NCBI GenBank assembly: GCA_019748195.1
Contig: JAIEPW010000015.1
Span: 62,001 to 126,000 of the forward strand
DNA length: 64,000 nucleotides
DNA from: Bryobacteraceae bacterium
GTDB taxonomy: Bacteria; Acidobacteriota; Terriglobia; Bryobacterales; Bryobacteraceae
Direction: 5' to 3'
Notes under the pieces: generated by a model
What the model was told of the DNA's origin: nothing
The model's input: only the letters and a program-made list of their open reading frames with translations
The model's database searches: none
Shown: piece by piece, positions 1-8,405 of the stretch
Numbering within the stretch: the stretch's first letter is position 1
Layout: each line of letters opens with the position of its first letter
Made by a program: the position numbers and the translations under genes

Positions 1-1
1 T

Positions 2-610
2 CGCACGCGGCAGACCTTCGCCAATTCCGGGTCGGCGTCCGGCATCGGGGATGTCATCGTGCGCGCCAAGGGCAACCTGCTGCGGCGGGAGAACTTCGGG
101 ATCGCGGCCGGGCTCGACGTGCGGCTGCCCACCGGCGATCCATACGACTTCCTGGGATCGGGCGCGGTGGGATTGCGTCCCTTTGTCGCGGTTTCCGGCA
201 GGACCGGGCGGCTGGCGCCGCACGTCAATGTCGCATACCAGTGGAACGATTCGTCGGTGCTGGCGGGCGATGTCCGCACCGGACGCAAGGGACACTTGCC
301 CAACATTTTCCAGTGGACCGCCGGCGCGGACTACGGCATCACCCAGAGGCTGACGTTCGCCTTCGACGTGCTGGGACAGAGCTTCAATTCGCAGCGCGTG
401 GTCCGCACCCGTTTTCAGGCAGCCAACAATTCGCAATGGCCTCAGGTGGAGTTCCGCGACGGGACGATCAACCAGGTGAACGGGTCGGTGGGCATGAAGA
501 TCAACGCCTGGGACCGGTTGCTGGTGTCCTTCAACGTGCTGTTCCGCATGAACGACGCCGGCTTGCGCGCCGATGTGGTGCCGCTGATCGGGCTTTCCTA
601 CACATTCTGA
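2..610 (+). CDS. Outer-membrane beta-barrel protein, 5' truncated by window edge
   Basis: The frame is open from base 2, so the start lies outside the window; about 202 residues are visible. The visible part alternates short hydrophobic and polar stretches and ends in SYTF, an aromatic C-terminus typical of outer-membrane barrels. The run GIGDVIVRAKGNLL followed by a region with RLPTGD resembles the transporter/phenol MetA-pathway barrel family common in Acidobacteriota. It probably sits in the outer membrane; the substrate is unknown. It converges on the MaoC gene with no spacing. The barrel assignment is moderately sure, the exact family less so. Confidence 0.7.
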   Translation, partial: RTRQTFANSGSASGIGDVIVRAKGNLLRRENFGIAAGLDVRLPTGDPYDFLGSGAVGLRPFVAVSGRTGRLAPHVNVAYQWNDSSVLAGDVRTGRKGHLPNIFQWTAGADYGITQRLTFAFDVLGQSFNSQRVVRTRFQAANNSQWPQVEFRDGTINQVNGSVGMKINAWDRLLVSFNVLFRMNDAGLRADVVPLIGLSYTF

Positions 611-1078
611 TCATGCGGCGTACAGCCGCGTGACCCAGTCGGCGCCGAGGGCGGGCTTCCCGCCGCCCTCCACTTCGATCAGCACGCCCCAGGTGATCTC
701 CCACCCGCCCTCGATGTCGCGGATCTCTTTGGGCGTGTAACGGCCGCGCACCCGCGCTCCCGCCGGCACCGGCGCGGCGAATCGCAAGCGGTTGAAGCCG
801 TAATTCACGCCCATCCGGAAGTCTCCGTTCACCTTCAGCGCGCTGTTGCGCAGCGGGCTGATCAGCGATGCGGTGAGGAATCCATGCGCGATCGGCCCGC
901 GGAACGGCGATTCGCGGCGCGTGCGCTCGGTGTCCTCATGGATCCACTGCGGATCGCCGGTGAGCCGGGCGAAATCATCGATCATCCGCTGGGTGACGGT
1001 CAGCCATTCGCTTACCCCGGCCTCGGTGCGCAGCAGCGCGCGGAGCCCTTCGATGCCGTCGATGGAAGTCACGGGCAT
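611..1078 (-). CDS. MaoC-family dehydratase (hotdog fold)
   Basis: This 155-residue protein has a MaoC-like hotdog core: an acidic-histidine stretch (DPQWIHED) followed by PIAHGFLTASLI, which carries the hydratase Asp/His region of R-specific enoyl-CoA hydratases. Members hydrate or dehydrate acyl-CoA thioesters in the cytoplasm. The ATG at 1078 lies two bases after the stop of the DHDPS-family gene, so it is the last gene of a three-gene operon with a thiolase at its head. The frame extends upstream, but that part overlaps the neighbouring gene and has no hotdog similarity. Substrate is unknown. Confidence 0.85.
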   Translation of the reverse strand: MPVTSIDGIEGLRALLRTEAGVSEWLTVTQRMIDDFARLTGDPQWIHEDTERTRRESPFRGPIAHGFLTASLISPLRNSALKVNGDFRMGVNYGFNRLRFAAPVPAGARVRGRYTPKEIRDIEGGWEITWGVLIEVEGGGKPALGADWVTRLYAA

Positions 1079-1080
1079 CC

Positions 1081-1947
1081 TTACAGCAAGGCTCGCCAGC
1101 GCTCGGCCGCTTCTGCCTTCTGCGTGTCTTTGAGTCCCACCAGCGGCGGCCGGCATGGACTCTCCGGGATTCCGGAGAGCGAGACCGCGTACTTCCAGCC
1201 CGGCACCCAGTCGAAATCGCCGAGCGCGGCGTCGGCATCGTCCACTGCGCTCTGCGCGGCTTCCAGACCGGCGCCGCTCCGGAACGCATCGAAAACCGCG
1301 CGAGTCTGGCGCCGGAGTACGCTACCGTTGCCGGTGATGCAACCGGCGCCGCCGTTCGACAGATTCGCGGTCAGGCATTCCGCGAACCCTGCGTAAATGT
1401 CCAGATCCGGAAACTCCTTTACCAGCTCCGCATGTCCCTGCGGCGTGTTGTGCGAATCCTTGAGTCCCCGGAGATTCGGAAACTCGGCCAGGCGGCGGAT
1501 CAGTTCCACGCTGATCGGCGCCCCGCTCAAACGCGGGATGTGATACAGGTGCACCGGCAAGGGGGATGCATGCAAGATCGCCTCGTAGTAAACGGCGAGG
1601 CCCTCCAGCGGCGGATTGCGATAGAAGAACGGCGGAACCGCCAGCACGCTTTCCGCGCCAGATGAGGCCGCATGCTCCAGCAGCTCGAACGTATCCGGAA
1701 GGGACGGCGATCCGACGTGCGCCATCACCGACAGGCCGCCGCGATTCACCATGCAGGTCTCAAGAATCGCCTTGCGTTCGTCGGTGGAGAATGACGGGAA
1801 CTCGCCGGAAGTGCCGAGTACGAGAATACCCTCCACGCCGCCGTCCTCGAGGTAGCGCAGGTAGGCGGCCTGCCTTGCTTCATCGAACAGGCCTTGACCG
1901 TCGAGCATGGTCAGGGCCGCGACATAGAACTTGGGTTGCGGCTTCAC
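1081..1947 (-). CDS. Dihydrodipicolinate synthase (DapA/NAL) family aldolase
   Basis: A 288-residue protein of the class I pyruvate-aldolase family. Visible family features are GTSGEFPS (the position of the usual GTTGE), the Tyr of LYHIPRLSG and the Schiff-base Lys of GLKDSHN. The GTG start at 1947 overlaps the thiolase TGA by four bases (GTGA), which argues for translational coupling and for this start over a longer frame. Members either make dihydrodipicolinate or split 2-keto-3-deoxy or sialic-type acids. Linkage to a thiolase and a MaoC dehydratase, rather than to lysine genes, suggests a catabolic aldolase rather than DapA itself. Confidence 0.85.
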   Translation of the reverse strand: MKPQPKFYVAALTMLDGQGLFDEARQAAYLRYLEDGGVEGILVLGTSGEFPSFSTDERKAILETCMVNRGGLSVMAHVGSPSLPDTFELLEHAASSGAESVLAVPPFFYRNPPLEGLAVYYEAILHASPLPVHLYHIPRLSGAPISVELIRRLAEFPNLRGLKDSHNTPQGHAELVKEFPDLDIYAGFAECLTANLSNGGAGCITGNGSVLRRQTRAVFDAFRSGAGLEAAQSAVDDADAALGDFDWVPGWKYAVSLSGIPESPCRPPLVGLKDTQKAEAAERWRALL

Positions 1948-3098
1948 ACGCGCTCGATAATGGTGGCCGTGGCCATGCCGAAGCCGATACACATCGTCTG
2001 CAGTCCGTAGCGCCCGCCGGTGCGCTCCAGGATATTCACCAGCTTGGTCATCAGGATCGCGCCCGTCGCCCCCAGGGGATGACCGTGCGCGATCGCCCCG
2101 CCCTGAACGTTCAGCTTGTTCAGATCCGCGCCCAACTCCTTGGCCCACGCGAGCGGCACACTGGCGAACGCCTCATTCACCTCGAAGGCGTCGATGTCGC
2201 TCAACTCCAGCCCGGCTTTCTTCAGCACCGATCGCGTAGCGGGGATTGGACCCGAAAGCATCAGTTCGGGGTCGGAGCCGACGGCGACGCGAGCGACAAT
2301 CCGCGCCCGTTTCTTCAGCCCCAGCTCCAGCACCTTGCGATTCGAAGCCAGCAGAACCGCGCCGGCCCCATCGGAGATCTGCGAGGAGTTGCCCGCGGTG
2401 ACTACGCCGCCCGGCTTGAAGACCGTTTTCAGCGATGCCATCTTCGACATGTCCGGGTTGTCGCGCACGCCCTCATCCCGATCCAACGTCCGCGCGGAGC
2501 CGTTCGAACCCGCCGCAATGGCGAAAATCTCGTTCGCGGTCCAGCCATTGCGCTGGGCTTCGGCCGCCCGGCAATGGGAACGCGCGGAGAACTCGTCCAG
2601 CTCCGCTCGGGTCAGGTTCCACTTCTCCGCCATCATCTCAGCGGAAACACCCTGGTGCAGGAGCTGGAACGGAAACGCCGCGCGAAACTCATCGCTGAAA
2701 TTCGCGTCGGACCCGATGGCCACGCGGCTCATGGACTCCACGCCGCAGCCGATAGCGATGTCGATGTCGCCGGAAGCGATCGCCTGCGAGGCGAAGTGAA
2801 TCGCCTGCTGCCCGGAACCGCAGAAGCGGTTCAACTGCACGCCTGGAACATCAATCGGGAAGCCGGCCTTCAGCGCCGCCATTCGCGGCGGACACGCGCC
2901 CTGATCCCCCAGGGGCGTCACCACGCCTCCAATCACGTCCTCCACCATGCTCTTTTCCACGCCCGCACGCCGGACCAATTCCTCCAGCGTCATCGCCAAC
3001 AGATCGACGGGGTGGATGTTGTGCAGTGCGCCGTCTTCCTTGCCGCGGCCGACGGGCGTGCGCACCGCGTCCACGATGTAAACGTCATGAGCAGCCAT
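1944..3098 (-). CDS. Thiolase (acetyl-CoA C-acyltransferase family)
   Basis: A 384-residue thiolase close to the usual family length. The acyl-accepting Cys is C93 in RFCGSGQQ; the C-terminal half has the His motif GGAIAHGHPLGATG and the second Cys in CIGFGMATA, so the active site is complete. It would cleave or condense acyl-CoA in the cytoplasm. ATG at 3098 follows a GGAGGA ribosome site about ten bases away. It heads the thiolase-DHDPS-MaoC operon and is divergent from the methyltransferase at 3158, with only 59 bases between the two starts for both promoters. Confidence 0.93.
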   Translation of the reverse strand: MAAHDVYIVDAVRTPVGRGKEDGALHNIHPVDLLAMTLEELVRRAGVEKSMVEDVIGGVVTPLGDQGACPPRMAALKAGFPIDVPGVQLNRFCGSGQQAIHFASQAIASGDIDIAIGCGVESMSRVAIGSDANFSDEFRAAFPFQLLHQGVSAEMMAEKWNLTRAELDEFSARSHCRAAEAQRNGWTANEIFAIAAGSNGSARTLDRDEGVRDNPDMSKMASLKTVFKPGGVVTAGNSSQISDGAGAVLLASNRKVLELGLKKRARIVARVAVGSDPELMLSGPIPATRSVLKKAGLELSDIDAFEVNEAFASVPLAWAKELGADLNKLNVQGGAIAHGHPLGATGAILMTKLVNILERTGGRYGLQTMCIGFGMATATIIERV

Positions 3099-3157
3099 TC
3101 GTTCAGAGTCCTCCGGGGATTCGAAAACCCTTATTGTATCGTGCGAAAGTAGGTCCG

Positions 3158-3883
3158 ATGCAGGGTTACCGGGAGGATCTCGCGTTCATTCATGATGACG
3201 GTTTCATCGACTTCGCCAACCGGTCCGCTCCGGGGATTCTGGCGCTGCTGCGGCGGAATGGCGTCCGCTCAGGTCTCGTCGTGGATCTCGGCTGCGGCAG
3301 CGGCCGTTGGGCCGCAAGACTGCTGACGGAGGGCTACGACGTTGCCGGCATCGACCTTTCTCCCGCGATGATCGCACTGGCCCGGCGTCACGCGCCGCGG
3401 GCGGAGTTTCGCCGCGGCAGCCTGCTTTCCGCGCGACTGCCGGCCTGCGATGCGATTACGTCCCTGGGCGAATGCATCAACTTCGCGTTCCATCCGCGCG
3501 ATCGCCCCGAAGGTCTGCGCCGGTTCTTCGATCGCGTGTTCCAATCGCTTCGCCCGGGCGGCGTGTTCGTGCTCGACTTCGCCACTCCGGATCGCATACC
3601 GACGCACGTTACCAGAAACTGGTTCGAAGGCGCCGGCTGGGCGCTCCATGTGGAAGTATCCGGTGACCGGAAGGCTCGGGTCCTGCGACGGCGGATCGTG
3701 TCGTTTCGAAAAGCGGGATCCGGCTACCGGCGCAGCGAGGAGACGCACCGCTTGAATCTGTACACCGTGCCCGAGGTCGAAAAGATGCTGCGCTCGGCCG
3801 GCTTTCAACCCGAACGCCTCTCCGGATATGGACGATTCCGCCTGTACCCCGGAATGTCGGCGCTACTGGCGCGAAAGCCGTGA
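3158..3883 (+). CDS. Class I SAM-dependent methyltransferase
   Basis: A 241-residue Rossmann-fold methyltransferase. Motif I is VVDLGCGSGRWAARL, motif II is the GIDLSPAMI acidic loop, and a later SLRPGGVFVLDFATP is the usual post-I strand. Nothing indicates the methyl acceptor. ATG 3158 is preferred because the frame upstream runs into the divergent promoter and antisense of the thiolase. It converges on the PQQ-propeller gene with one base between the stops. Confidence 0.88.
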   Translation: MQGYREDLAFIHDDGFIDFANRSAPGILALLRRNGVRSGLVVDLGCGSGRWAARLLTEGYDVAGIDLSPAMIALARRHAPRAEFRRGSLLSARLPACDAITSLGECINFAFHPRDRPEGLRRFFDRVFQSLRPGGVFVLDFATPDRIPTHVTRNWFEGAGWALHVEVSGDRKARVLRRRIVSFRKAGSGYRRSEETHRLNLYTVPEVEKMLRSAGFQPERLSGYGRFRLYPGMSALLARKP

Positions 3884-3884
3884 G

Positions 3885-5300
3885 CTACTTGCCGAAACAG
3901 TACATGTGACCCTGCGTTCGCAGGTAGATCCGCCCTCCTGCGATTGCCGGCGTGGCCCAGATCTCTTCCTGAAGATCGTTCTGCGCGATCATCTCCCAAT
4001 CGCCGGCGGCCTTCACGACGCTGACCTTGCCCGCCTGGCTTGCGAAGAAGATTTTGTCGTCGGCCGCCACAGGAGAGGCATAGTACGGGTCGAGCGCGCC
4101 CGTCAGGCGGCCCTGTTTCACCATATCGCCGGTCTTGGCGTTCAACGAAGTGATGATGCCGCCCTCCTTCAGCAGGAACACGGTGTCCTTGTACAGGATC
4201 GGCGAGGGAATGTTGGGCAGCGACTTGGAGTAGCGCCAGCGCACCCCGCTCTCCGTACGATCGCCCTTAGCCTCCGCGGCGGACTTGGGCAGGCTGATCG
4301 CGTACATGCCGTTCTTCGCCTGATTCCGCAGGAACAGCACGTTCCATTCATCCTTATCGATGAAGCGGTCCTTGTTCAGGTCGAACAGGAACATCAGCTT
4401 GCGCATCTCCTCGTAAGGGATCTCCTTCTGCGCTAGCTTGCCGTCCTTGTCCAGATCGCTCTTCTCGGCAACCGCTTCCCAGGGGTCGATGTCCTTGGGC
4501 AGTCCGATGCCCGACATGTCCGCCATCCAGGAATGTACATAAACGTGATCGCCTTCGAGCACCGGCAACGATTTCGCCTGCCAGGCCATGCCGTTGATCC
4601 ACCACAGCTTCTCGCCCGTGGCCGCGGAAAGAGCCTGCAATTGGTAGGAGCCGAGCACCAGCAGTTGCGCCGGCTGCCCCTTGGGTTCCCACACGATGGG
4701 CGTGGAGAAGCCGTGCGTCACGTCCTTGCGCTCTTTCTTCCAGCGTACCTTGCCGTCGGCGGCGTTCACCGCGATCAGGAACGAATCGGTATCCTGATCC
4801 GCTTGCAGGATCACCAGGTCCTTATACAGGATGGGCGAAGCAGCCATCCCGTAGGGAGCCTTGTTGAAGGGACCCAGCGGCACGCGCCACCGCTCCTTGC
4901 CATCCTTGTCGTACGACACCAGGCCGAAGGTCTCGAAGAAAACGTACACGTTCTGCCCGTCGGTAACCGGGCTGGGCGATACGGGCGTGTTCACCCCGCG
5001 CACGATGCCGTCGGCGGGCGCGTCCACTTTCCACAGCAGCTTGCCGTCCTTACGGTCCAGGGCGAGCGTGAACAGCCTGGCTTTCTCGTGCGCGGTGAGG
5101 TAGAGGCGATCCTCGGTCAAAGCGGGTGACGAATAGCCGGGCGGGATCGGCGTTTTCCAGATCACGTTCTTGTCCGGCCCGAACTCAGCCGGCAGGTTGG
5201 CGGCGGTCGCGACGCCGGAGCCGTTGGGACCGCGGAAGCGGGTCCAGGTTTCGGCGGAAAGCAGCGTGACCGAAATCAGCAGCGAGAATAGCGGTTTCAT
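3885..5300 (-). CDS. Secreted PQQ-like beta-propeller protein with EF-hand insertion (paralogue 1)
   Basis: A 471-residue exported protein with a short signal peptide (MKPLFSLLISVTLLSA) followed by TRFRGPNGSG, the usual beginning of planctomycete/acidobacterial PQQ-propeller proteins. Repeated blades carry D-x-x-x-G-K-x-x-W signatures such as DGKLLWKV and DGKVRWKK. Between blades, at about residues 282-293 and 307-318, lie two EF-hand-like calcium loops (DLDKDGKLAQKE, DLNKDRFIDKDE). Enzymatic PQQ binding is not shown; it may be structural like BamB. Two paralogues occur at 6405 and 24260. ATG 5300 is chosen for the signal peptide; 13 bases separate it from the upstream gene's stop, so it may be co-transcribed with the HEPN pair. 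Confidence 0.88.
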   Translation of the reverse strand: MKPLFSLLISVTLLSAETWTRFRGPNGSGVATAANLPAEFGPDKNVIWKTPIPPGYSSPALTEDRLYLTAHEKARLFTLALDRKDGKLLWKVDAPADGIVRGVNTPVSPSPVTDGQNVYVFFETFGLVSYDKDGKERWRVPLGPFNKAPYGMAASPILYKDLVILQADQDTDSFLIAVNAADGKVRWKKERKDVTHGFSTPIVWEPKGQPAQLLVLGSYQLQALSAATGEKLWWINGMAWQAKSLPVLEGDHVYVHSWMADMSGIGLPKDIDPWEAVAEKSDLDKDGKLAQKEIPYEEMRKLMFLFDLNKDRFIDKDEWNVLFLRNQAKNGMYAISLPKSAAEAKGDRTESGVRWRYSKSLPNIPSPILYKDTVFLLKEGGIITSLNAKTGDMVKQGRLTGALDPYYASPVAADDKIFFASQAGKVSVVKAAGDWEMIAQNDLQEEIWATPAIAGGRIYLRTQGHMYCFGK

Positions 5301-5313
5301 GTGATTGCCTTTG

Positions 5314-5985
5314 TCAACTCGCGATCGGGAGGTCCACCCAATTGCTGCGAACCGCCCCGGCCACAATTCTCAGCCGATGAGGGCCGGCTTTCACCGCTTG
5401 TGGAATCCTCGCATTGATCTGATACAACCCTTGGTGGTGCGGCGCCAATCCCGCAAAATTGGGGGCGATGGCAATGCCGCCGATTTCCACGCGCGTCGGT
5501 GCCTGTACTCGGGACAGACCGTCCGGACCCTGAATCACCGAACCCAGACCGGTGGCGTAGATAAGAATGATCTCGCCCGGCTTCGCGGGATCGAGCTGCG
5601 TGATGGGACGGTAATCCGCATGGGTGATCGCCAGACCCTCCTCGGCTCCATTCCCGGTGAGCACGATTGCGGGCGCGGAAAGCGGGAAGGATCGGACGTT
5701 CGCCACCTCGGCGGCGACCTCCACAATGCGCGAGTAATGCGCCGGCTCCAGAATCTGAATCGTTTCCGTGGGCAGGTGCTTCAAATGCCCTTTCTTAAGG
5801 ACTTCCGCCAGCTTCGCGTACGCCGGCCGCACACCTTGGGTTCCCGCGTCTGTGCAAGCAAGCACGAGTTTCCAGGGCTCCGCATCCTCGGGGCGCACAT
5901 AAGCGGCGGCGCTGATGGGAATCCCCGCATGCTCCAATTCCGCGATGAGGGTTGCTGCTTCGTCTACCAATATTTTTTCAACCAC
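5314..5985 (-). CDS. HEPN-partner-like protein fused to half of a TIGR03437 domain
   Basis: A 223-residue protein with two unlike parts. Residues 1 to about 95 look cytoplasmic and resemble small proteins encoded beside HEPN genes (possible antitoxin or nucleotidyltransferase-like partner; weak recognition). From about residue 97 the sequence matches the second half of the Solibacter-type TIGR03437 domain (PAKPGEIILIYATGLG, then GLAPHHQGLYQINARIP), normally found at the C-terminus of large exported proteins. No signal peptide is visible. The GTG start lies inside the HEPN gene with a 22-base overlap. The join could be a true fusion or a recombination scar. The C-terminal assignment is firm, the N-terminal one is tentative. 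Confidence 0.7.
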   Translation of the reverse strand: MVEKILVDEAATLIAELEHAGIPISAAAYVRPEDAEPWKLVLACTDAGTQGVRPAYAKLAEVLKKGHLKHLPTETIQILEPAHYSRIVEVAAEVANVRSFPLSAPAIVLTGNGAEEGLAITHADYRPITQLDPAKPGEIILIYATGLGSVIQGPDGLSRVQAPTRVEIGGIAIAPNFAGLAPHHQGLYQINARIPQAVKAGPHRLRIVAGAVRSNWVDLPIAS

Positions 5986-6377
5986 GACAGAACTCCCGCA
6001 TGCGGATCATCGATCGCGTCGATCAGATCTCGAACTGCCTTCTCGGAAGAAGGAACATAGCGCGCCTCACCGGACCAGTCCTTAACGGTATTCCAGTTCG
6101 TTTGCAAACTGGCGCTCTCGCCGACGGCTGCCCGATACTCGTCATCCAATCTCGCCTTGCTCTTCAAGCGCTCCAAATCATGGTGGTAGAAGCTCTTCGT
6201 AGAGTCCTTCTCGGGATACGTCTCGGCTAATATGAGCCGCGCGATTCTCGCCTTCAGCGCGCATTCCACGGCGTAACCAGCCAGGTAATAGGCAGCGGAA
6301 TAACAACCGGCCTCCTGCAGCACACGCGCATCCCGAATTCGCTCCAAGGCAAGCACCTGAAAATCCGATCTAGTCAC
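5964..6377 (-). CDS. HEPN domain-containing protein
   Basis: A 137-residue all-helical protein with the HEPN core signature SAAYYLAGYAVECALKARIA. HEPN proteins usually pair with nucleotidyltransferase-like partners as toxin-antitoxin or RNase-linked modules. The classical R-x4-6-H RNase motif is not obvious here, though a YHHDLERL stretch is present, so RNase activity should not be assumed. It starts with GTG and overlaps the next gene by 22 bases. A TACGAT hexamer on the minus strand ten bases before the start could be its -10 element. The pair sits between two paralogous PQQ genes, which suggests insertion between duplicated genes. Confidence 0.8.
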   Translation of the reverse strand: MTRSDFQVLALERIRDARVLQEAGCYSAAYYLAGYAVECALKARIARLILAETYPEKDSTKSFYHHDLERLKSKARLDDEYRAAVGESASLQTNWNTVKDWSGEARYVPSSEKAVRDLIDAIDDPHAGVLSWLKKYW

Positions 6378-6404
6378 TTCACAATCAATCGTAACATCGG
6401 GATC

Positions 6405-7811
6405 TCACCGTTCCCCGATGCAGTACAAAGCCTGATTCGTCCGCACGTAAATCCGCCCATCCGCGATGGCCGGCGTGGCGTAAATGTCCTCGTCGAAGTT
6501 GTTCGCCGCCAGCAACTGCTGCTCCATGCCTGCTTTCAGCACCGCGATTACGCCTTTGGCGGAGGGGAAAAATACCTTGCCGTCCGCCGCCACGGGCGAC
6601 GCGTAGTAGTCGTCCGACGCGCCGCGGATGCGGTCCTGTTTCGCCGCCTGCCCCGTCTTCGGATCGAGCGTGGTCAGCACGCCTTTGTCGTTCAGCATGT
6701 ACAGCACGCCCTGGTACAGAACGGGAGAAGGAAGCTGCGGCGCGGAACGGTTGAACTTCCACTTCAAGCCGCTGGTCAGGTCGCCCTTGCCGCCGAGGGG
6801 GTAAGCGAACATCCCGTTCTCCGCCGCCATGCTGACCGCCCACTGCTTCCATTCCCTCTCGTTGACGCTGCCGTTCTCGTCCAGGTCGATGAACACCCAG
6901 TAGCGCTTGGTGCGCTGGTCCGGCGCTTCGTCCTTCTCCAGAAGGCCGTTCTTGTTAGCGTCCTGCGTCTTCAGCGTCTCCGCCCACGGCGTCACTGGAA
7001 CCTGGCGTCCTGGTTCGTTCTCCGGCGAGTTGTACCCGGCGATGTAGACCGTGTCCTTGTCGGCGACCGGGGTGCACTTCATTTCAGCGGGCAGGCCTCG
7101 TACCCACCACACCGCCTCGCCGTCCTTGGCCGAATAAACGTCCATCCGGAAGCTGGAAGGGGCGAGAATCTGCGTCGGCGAGTTTCCCTGCTTCAGGGTG
7201 ATCGGCGTCGAAGACCCGCTCAGCGCCTCCGGGCGCGGGCGCTTCCAGGCAGTCTTGCCGTCCTTCTGATTCAGCGCCAGGATGTAGGAGTCGCGGCTCT
7301 GGTCGATCACCAGAATTACCTTGTCTTCGGCCAGCACCGGAGACACCCCGATCCCGTAAACGTTGGAGAACGGCCCCAGCGGCGTTCGCCAGCGCTCGTT
7401 GCCGGACCAGTCGTACGCCAGCATTCCGTAATCCGGGAAGAAGACATACACGTTGCGTCCGTCGGCCACCGGTGTGGGCGAAGCCGGGTTGTTCAACTGA
7501 TGCAGTTTTTCCTTGCGATCGCGCGGCGCTTCCTTCTTCCACACCACCTTGCCGGTAGCGCGATCCAGCGCCAGTGTGTACAGCTTTTCGTCCTCGACGG
7601 CGGTCAGGAAGATGCGGTCCCGCGACACAATTGGCGACGAGTGTCCCGGAGGCACGGCTGTCTTCCAGATAACGTTCTTGTTCGGCCCGAACTCGGCCGG
7701 GATCGAGGCGGTTTCCGCGATGCCGGAACCGTTCGGACCACGGAAGCGATCCCAATCCGCGGCCATCAAGGCGGATGCCAGAAGCCAGACGAATGCGCGC
7801 ATGGAGAACAT
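6405..7811 (-). CDS. Secreted PQQ-like beta-propeller protein with EF-hand insertion (paralogue 2)
   Basis: A 468-residue paralogue of the protein ending at 3885, with the same order: signal peptide (MRAFVWLLASALMA), DRFRGPNGSG start, W-rich propeller blades (GKVVWKK, GKTAWKR), a mid-protein EF-hand pair (DANKNGLLEKDE and DLDENGSVNERE), then further blades ending in LYCIGER. Probably periplasmic or surface-exposed; catalytic role unproven. Two starts are possible, ATG 7811 and ATG 7802; the shorter gives the cleaner signal peptide. The 125-base gap to the next gene shows nothing recognisable. Confidence 0.87.
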   Translation of the reverse strand: MFSMRAFVWLLASALMAADWDRFRGPNGSGIAETASIPAEFGPNKNVIWKTAVPPGHSSPIVSRDRIFLTAVEDEKLYTLALDRATGKVVWKKEAPRDRKEKLHQLNNPASPTPVADGRNVYVFFPDYGMLAYDWSGNERWRTPLGPFSNVYGIGVSPVLAEDKVILVIDQSRDSYILALNQKDGKTAWKRPRPEALSGSSTPITLKQGNSPTQILAPSSFRMDVYSAKDGEAVWWVRGLPAEMKCTPVADKDTVYIAGYNSPENEPGRQVPVTPWAETLKTQDANKNGLLEKDEAPDQRTKRYWVFIDLDENGSVNEREWKQWAVSMAAENGMFAYPLGGKGDLTSGLKWKFNRSAPQLPSPVLYQGVLYMLNDKGVLTTLDPKTGQAAKQDRIRGASDDYYASPVAADGKVFFPSAKGVIAVLKAGMEQQLLAANNFDEDIYATPAIADGRIYVRTNQALYCIGER

Positions 7812-7936
7812 CGTTGCATAGACGGCGTCAAGGTCGCTTCGTTTTGCTGATTCGGGGCGCGACGTTCCTCACGAGCGCGTGGAAGCTTGGTTGCGTTCTT
7901 GGGGCGCTAGCAGCAAGGCTGACCTCATGATTGACT

Positions 7937-8365
7937 CTAGCGGTCCCCCAGAATCATGTACGTCACGATCGCCGTACCCACCATATTCCGCGCGCCATTG
8001 AACACCTCTACGTGCGACACGCTCAGCGTGGACCCCAGCCGCAGCACGCGCCCTCGCGCCTGGATCTTCCCCGAGGACACCGGCTTGAAGTAGTTGATCT
8101 TCAGCTCCACGGTCGTGATCCGCTTCAGCCCGCCCATCAGGTAGTTCGTGGAGAGCCCCGCGGCCGCGTCCACCAGGGTGGCCGCTACTCCTCCATGCAC
8201 CACGCTCGCGCCGTTCATCATGAAGTCGCGCACCGGACATTCGATGGTCACGCCATCGGCATGCGCACGCACAAACCGCATTTGCAGCATGGAGTTGAAC
8301 GGCATCTTCGGCAGCAGCTCCCGGATGAACCTGGCTGCCTGCCGGCGTTTCTCGAGTTCGGTCAC
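7937..8365 (-). CDS. PaaI-family hotdog thioesterase
   Basis: A 142-residue single-domain hotdog protein with the PaaI-type motif [20 protein letters not shown], followed by the [10 protein letters not shown] strand typical of the family. Members hydrolyse aryl- or acyl-CoA thioesters in the cytoplasm. It starts with GTG at 8365 and is divergent from the SDR gene at 8406. Substrate cannot be told from sequence. Confidence 0.88.
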   Translation of the reverse strand: MTELEKRRQAARFIRELLPKMPFNSMLQMRFVRAHADGVTIECPVRDFMMNGASVVHGGVAATLVDAAAGLSTNYLMGGLKRITTVELKINYFKPVSSGKIQARGRVLRLGSTLSVSHVEVFNGARNMVGTAIVTYMILGDR

Positions 8366-8405
8366 GTTGAAATCGGGGAGTAGCTGGGATATCGTCTTAA
8401 GGACG

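Noticed and set aside
1081-1947. Naming the aldolase dapA
   Set aside because: The operon partners are acyl-CoA enzymes rather than lysine genes, and the GTTGE motif is altered.
1566-3152. A 528-codon open frame on the plus strand opposite the thiolase and aldolase genes
   Set aside because: It is the antisense shadow of two clear gene families, Arg/His/Pro-rich, without ribosome site or similarity.
5964-6377. Calling the HEPN protein an active RNase toxin
   Set aside because: The R-x4-6-H motif is not evident, so activity is not supported by the sequence.
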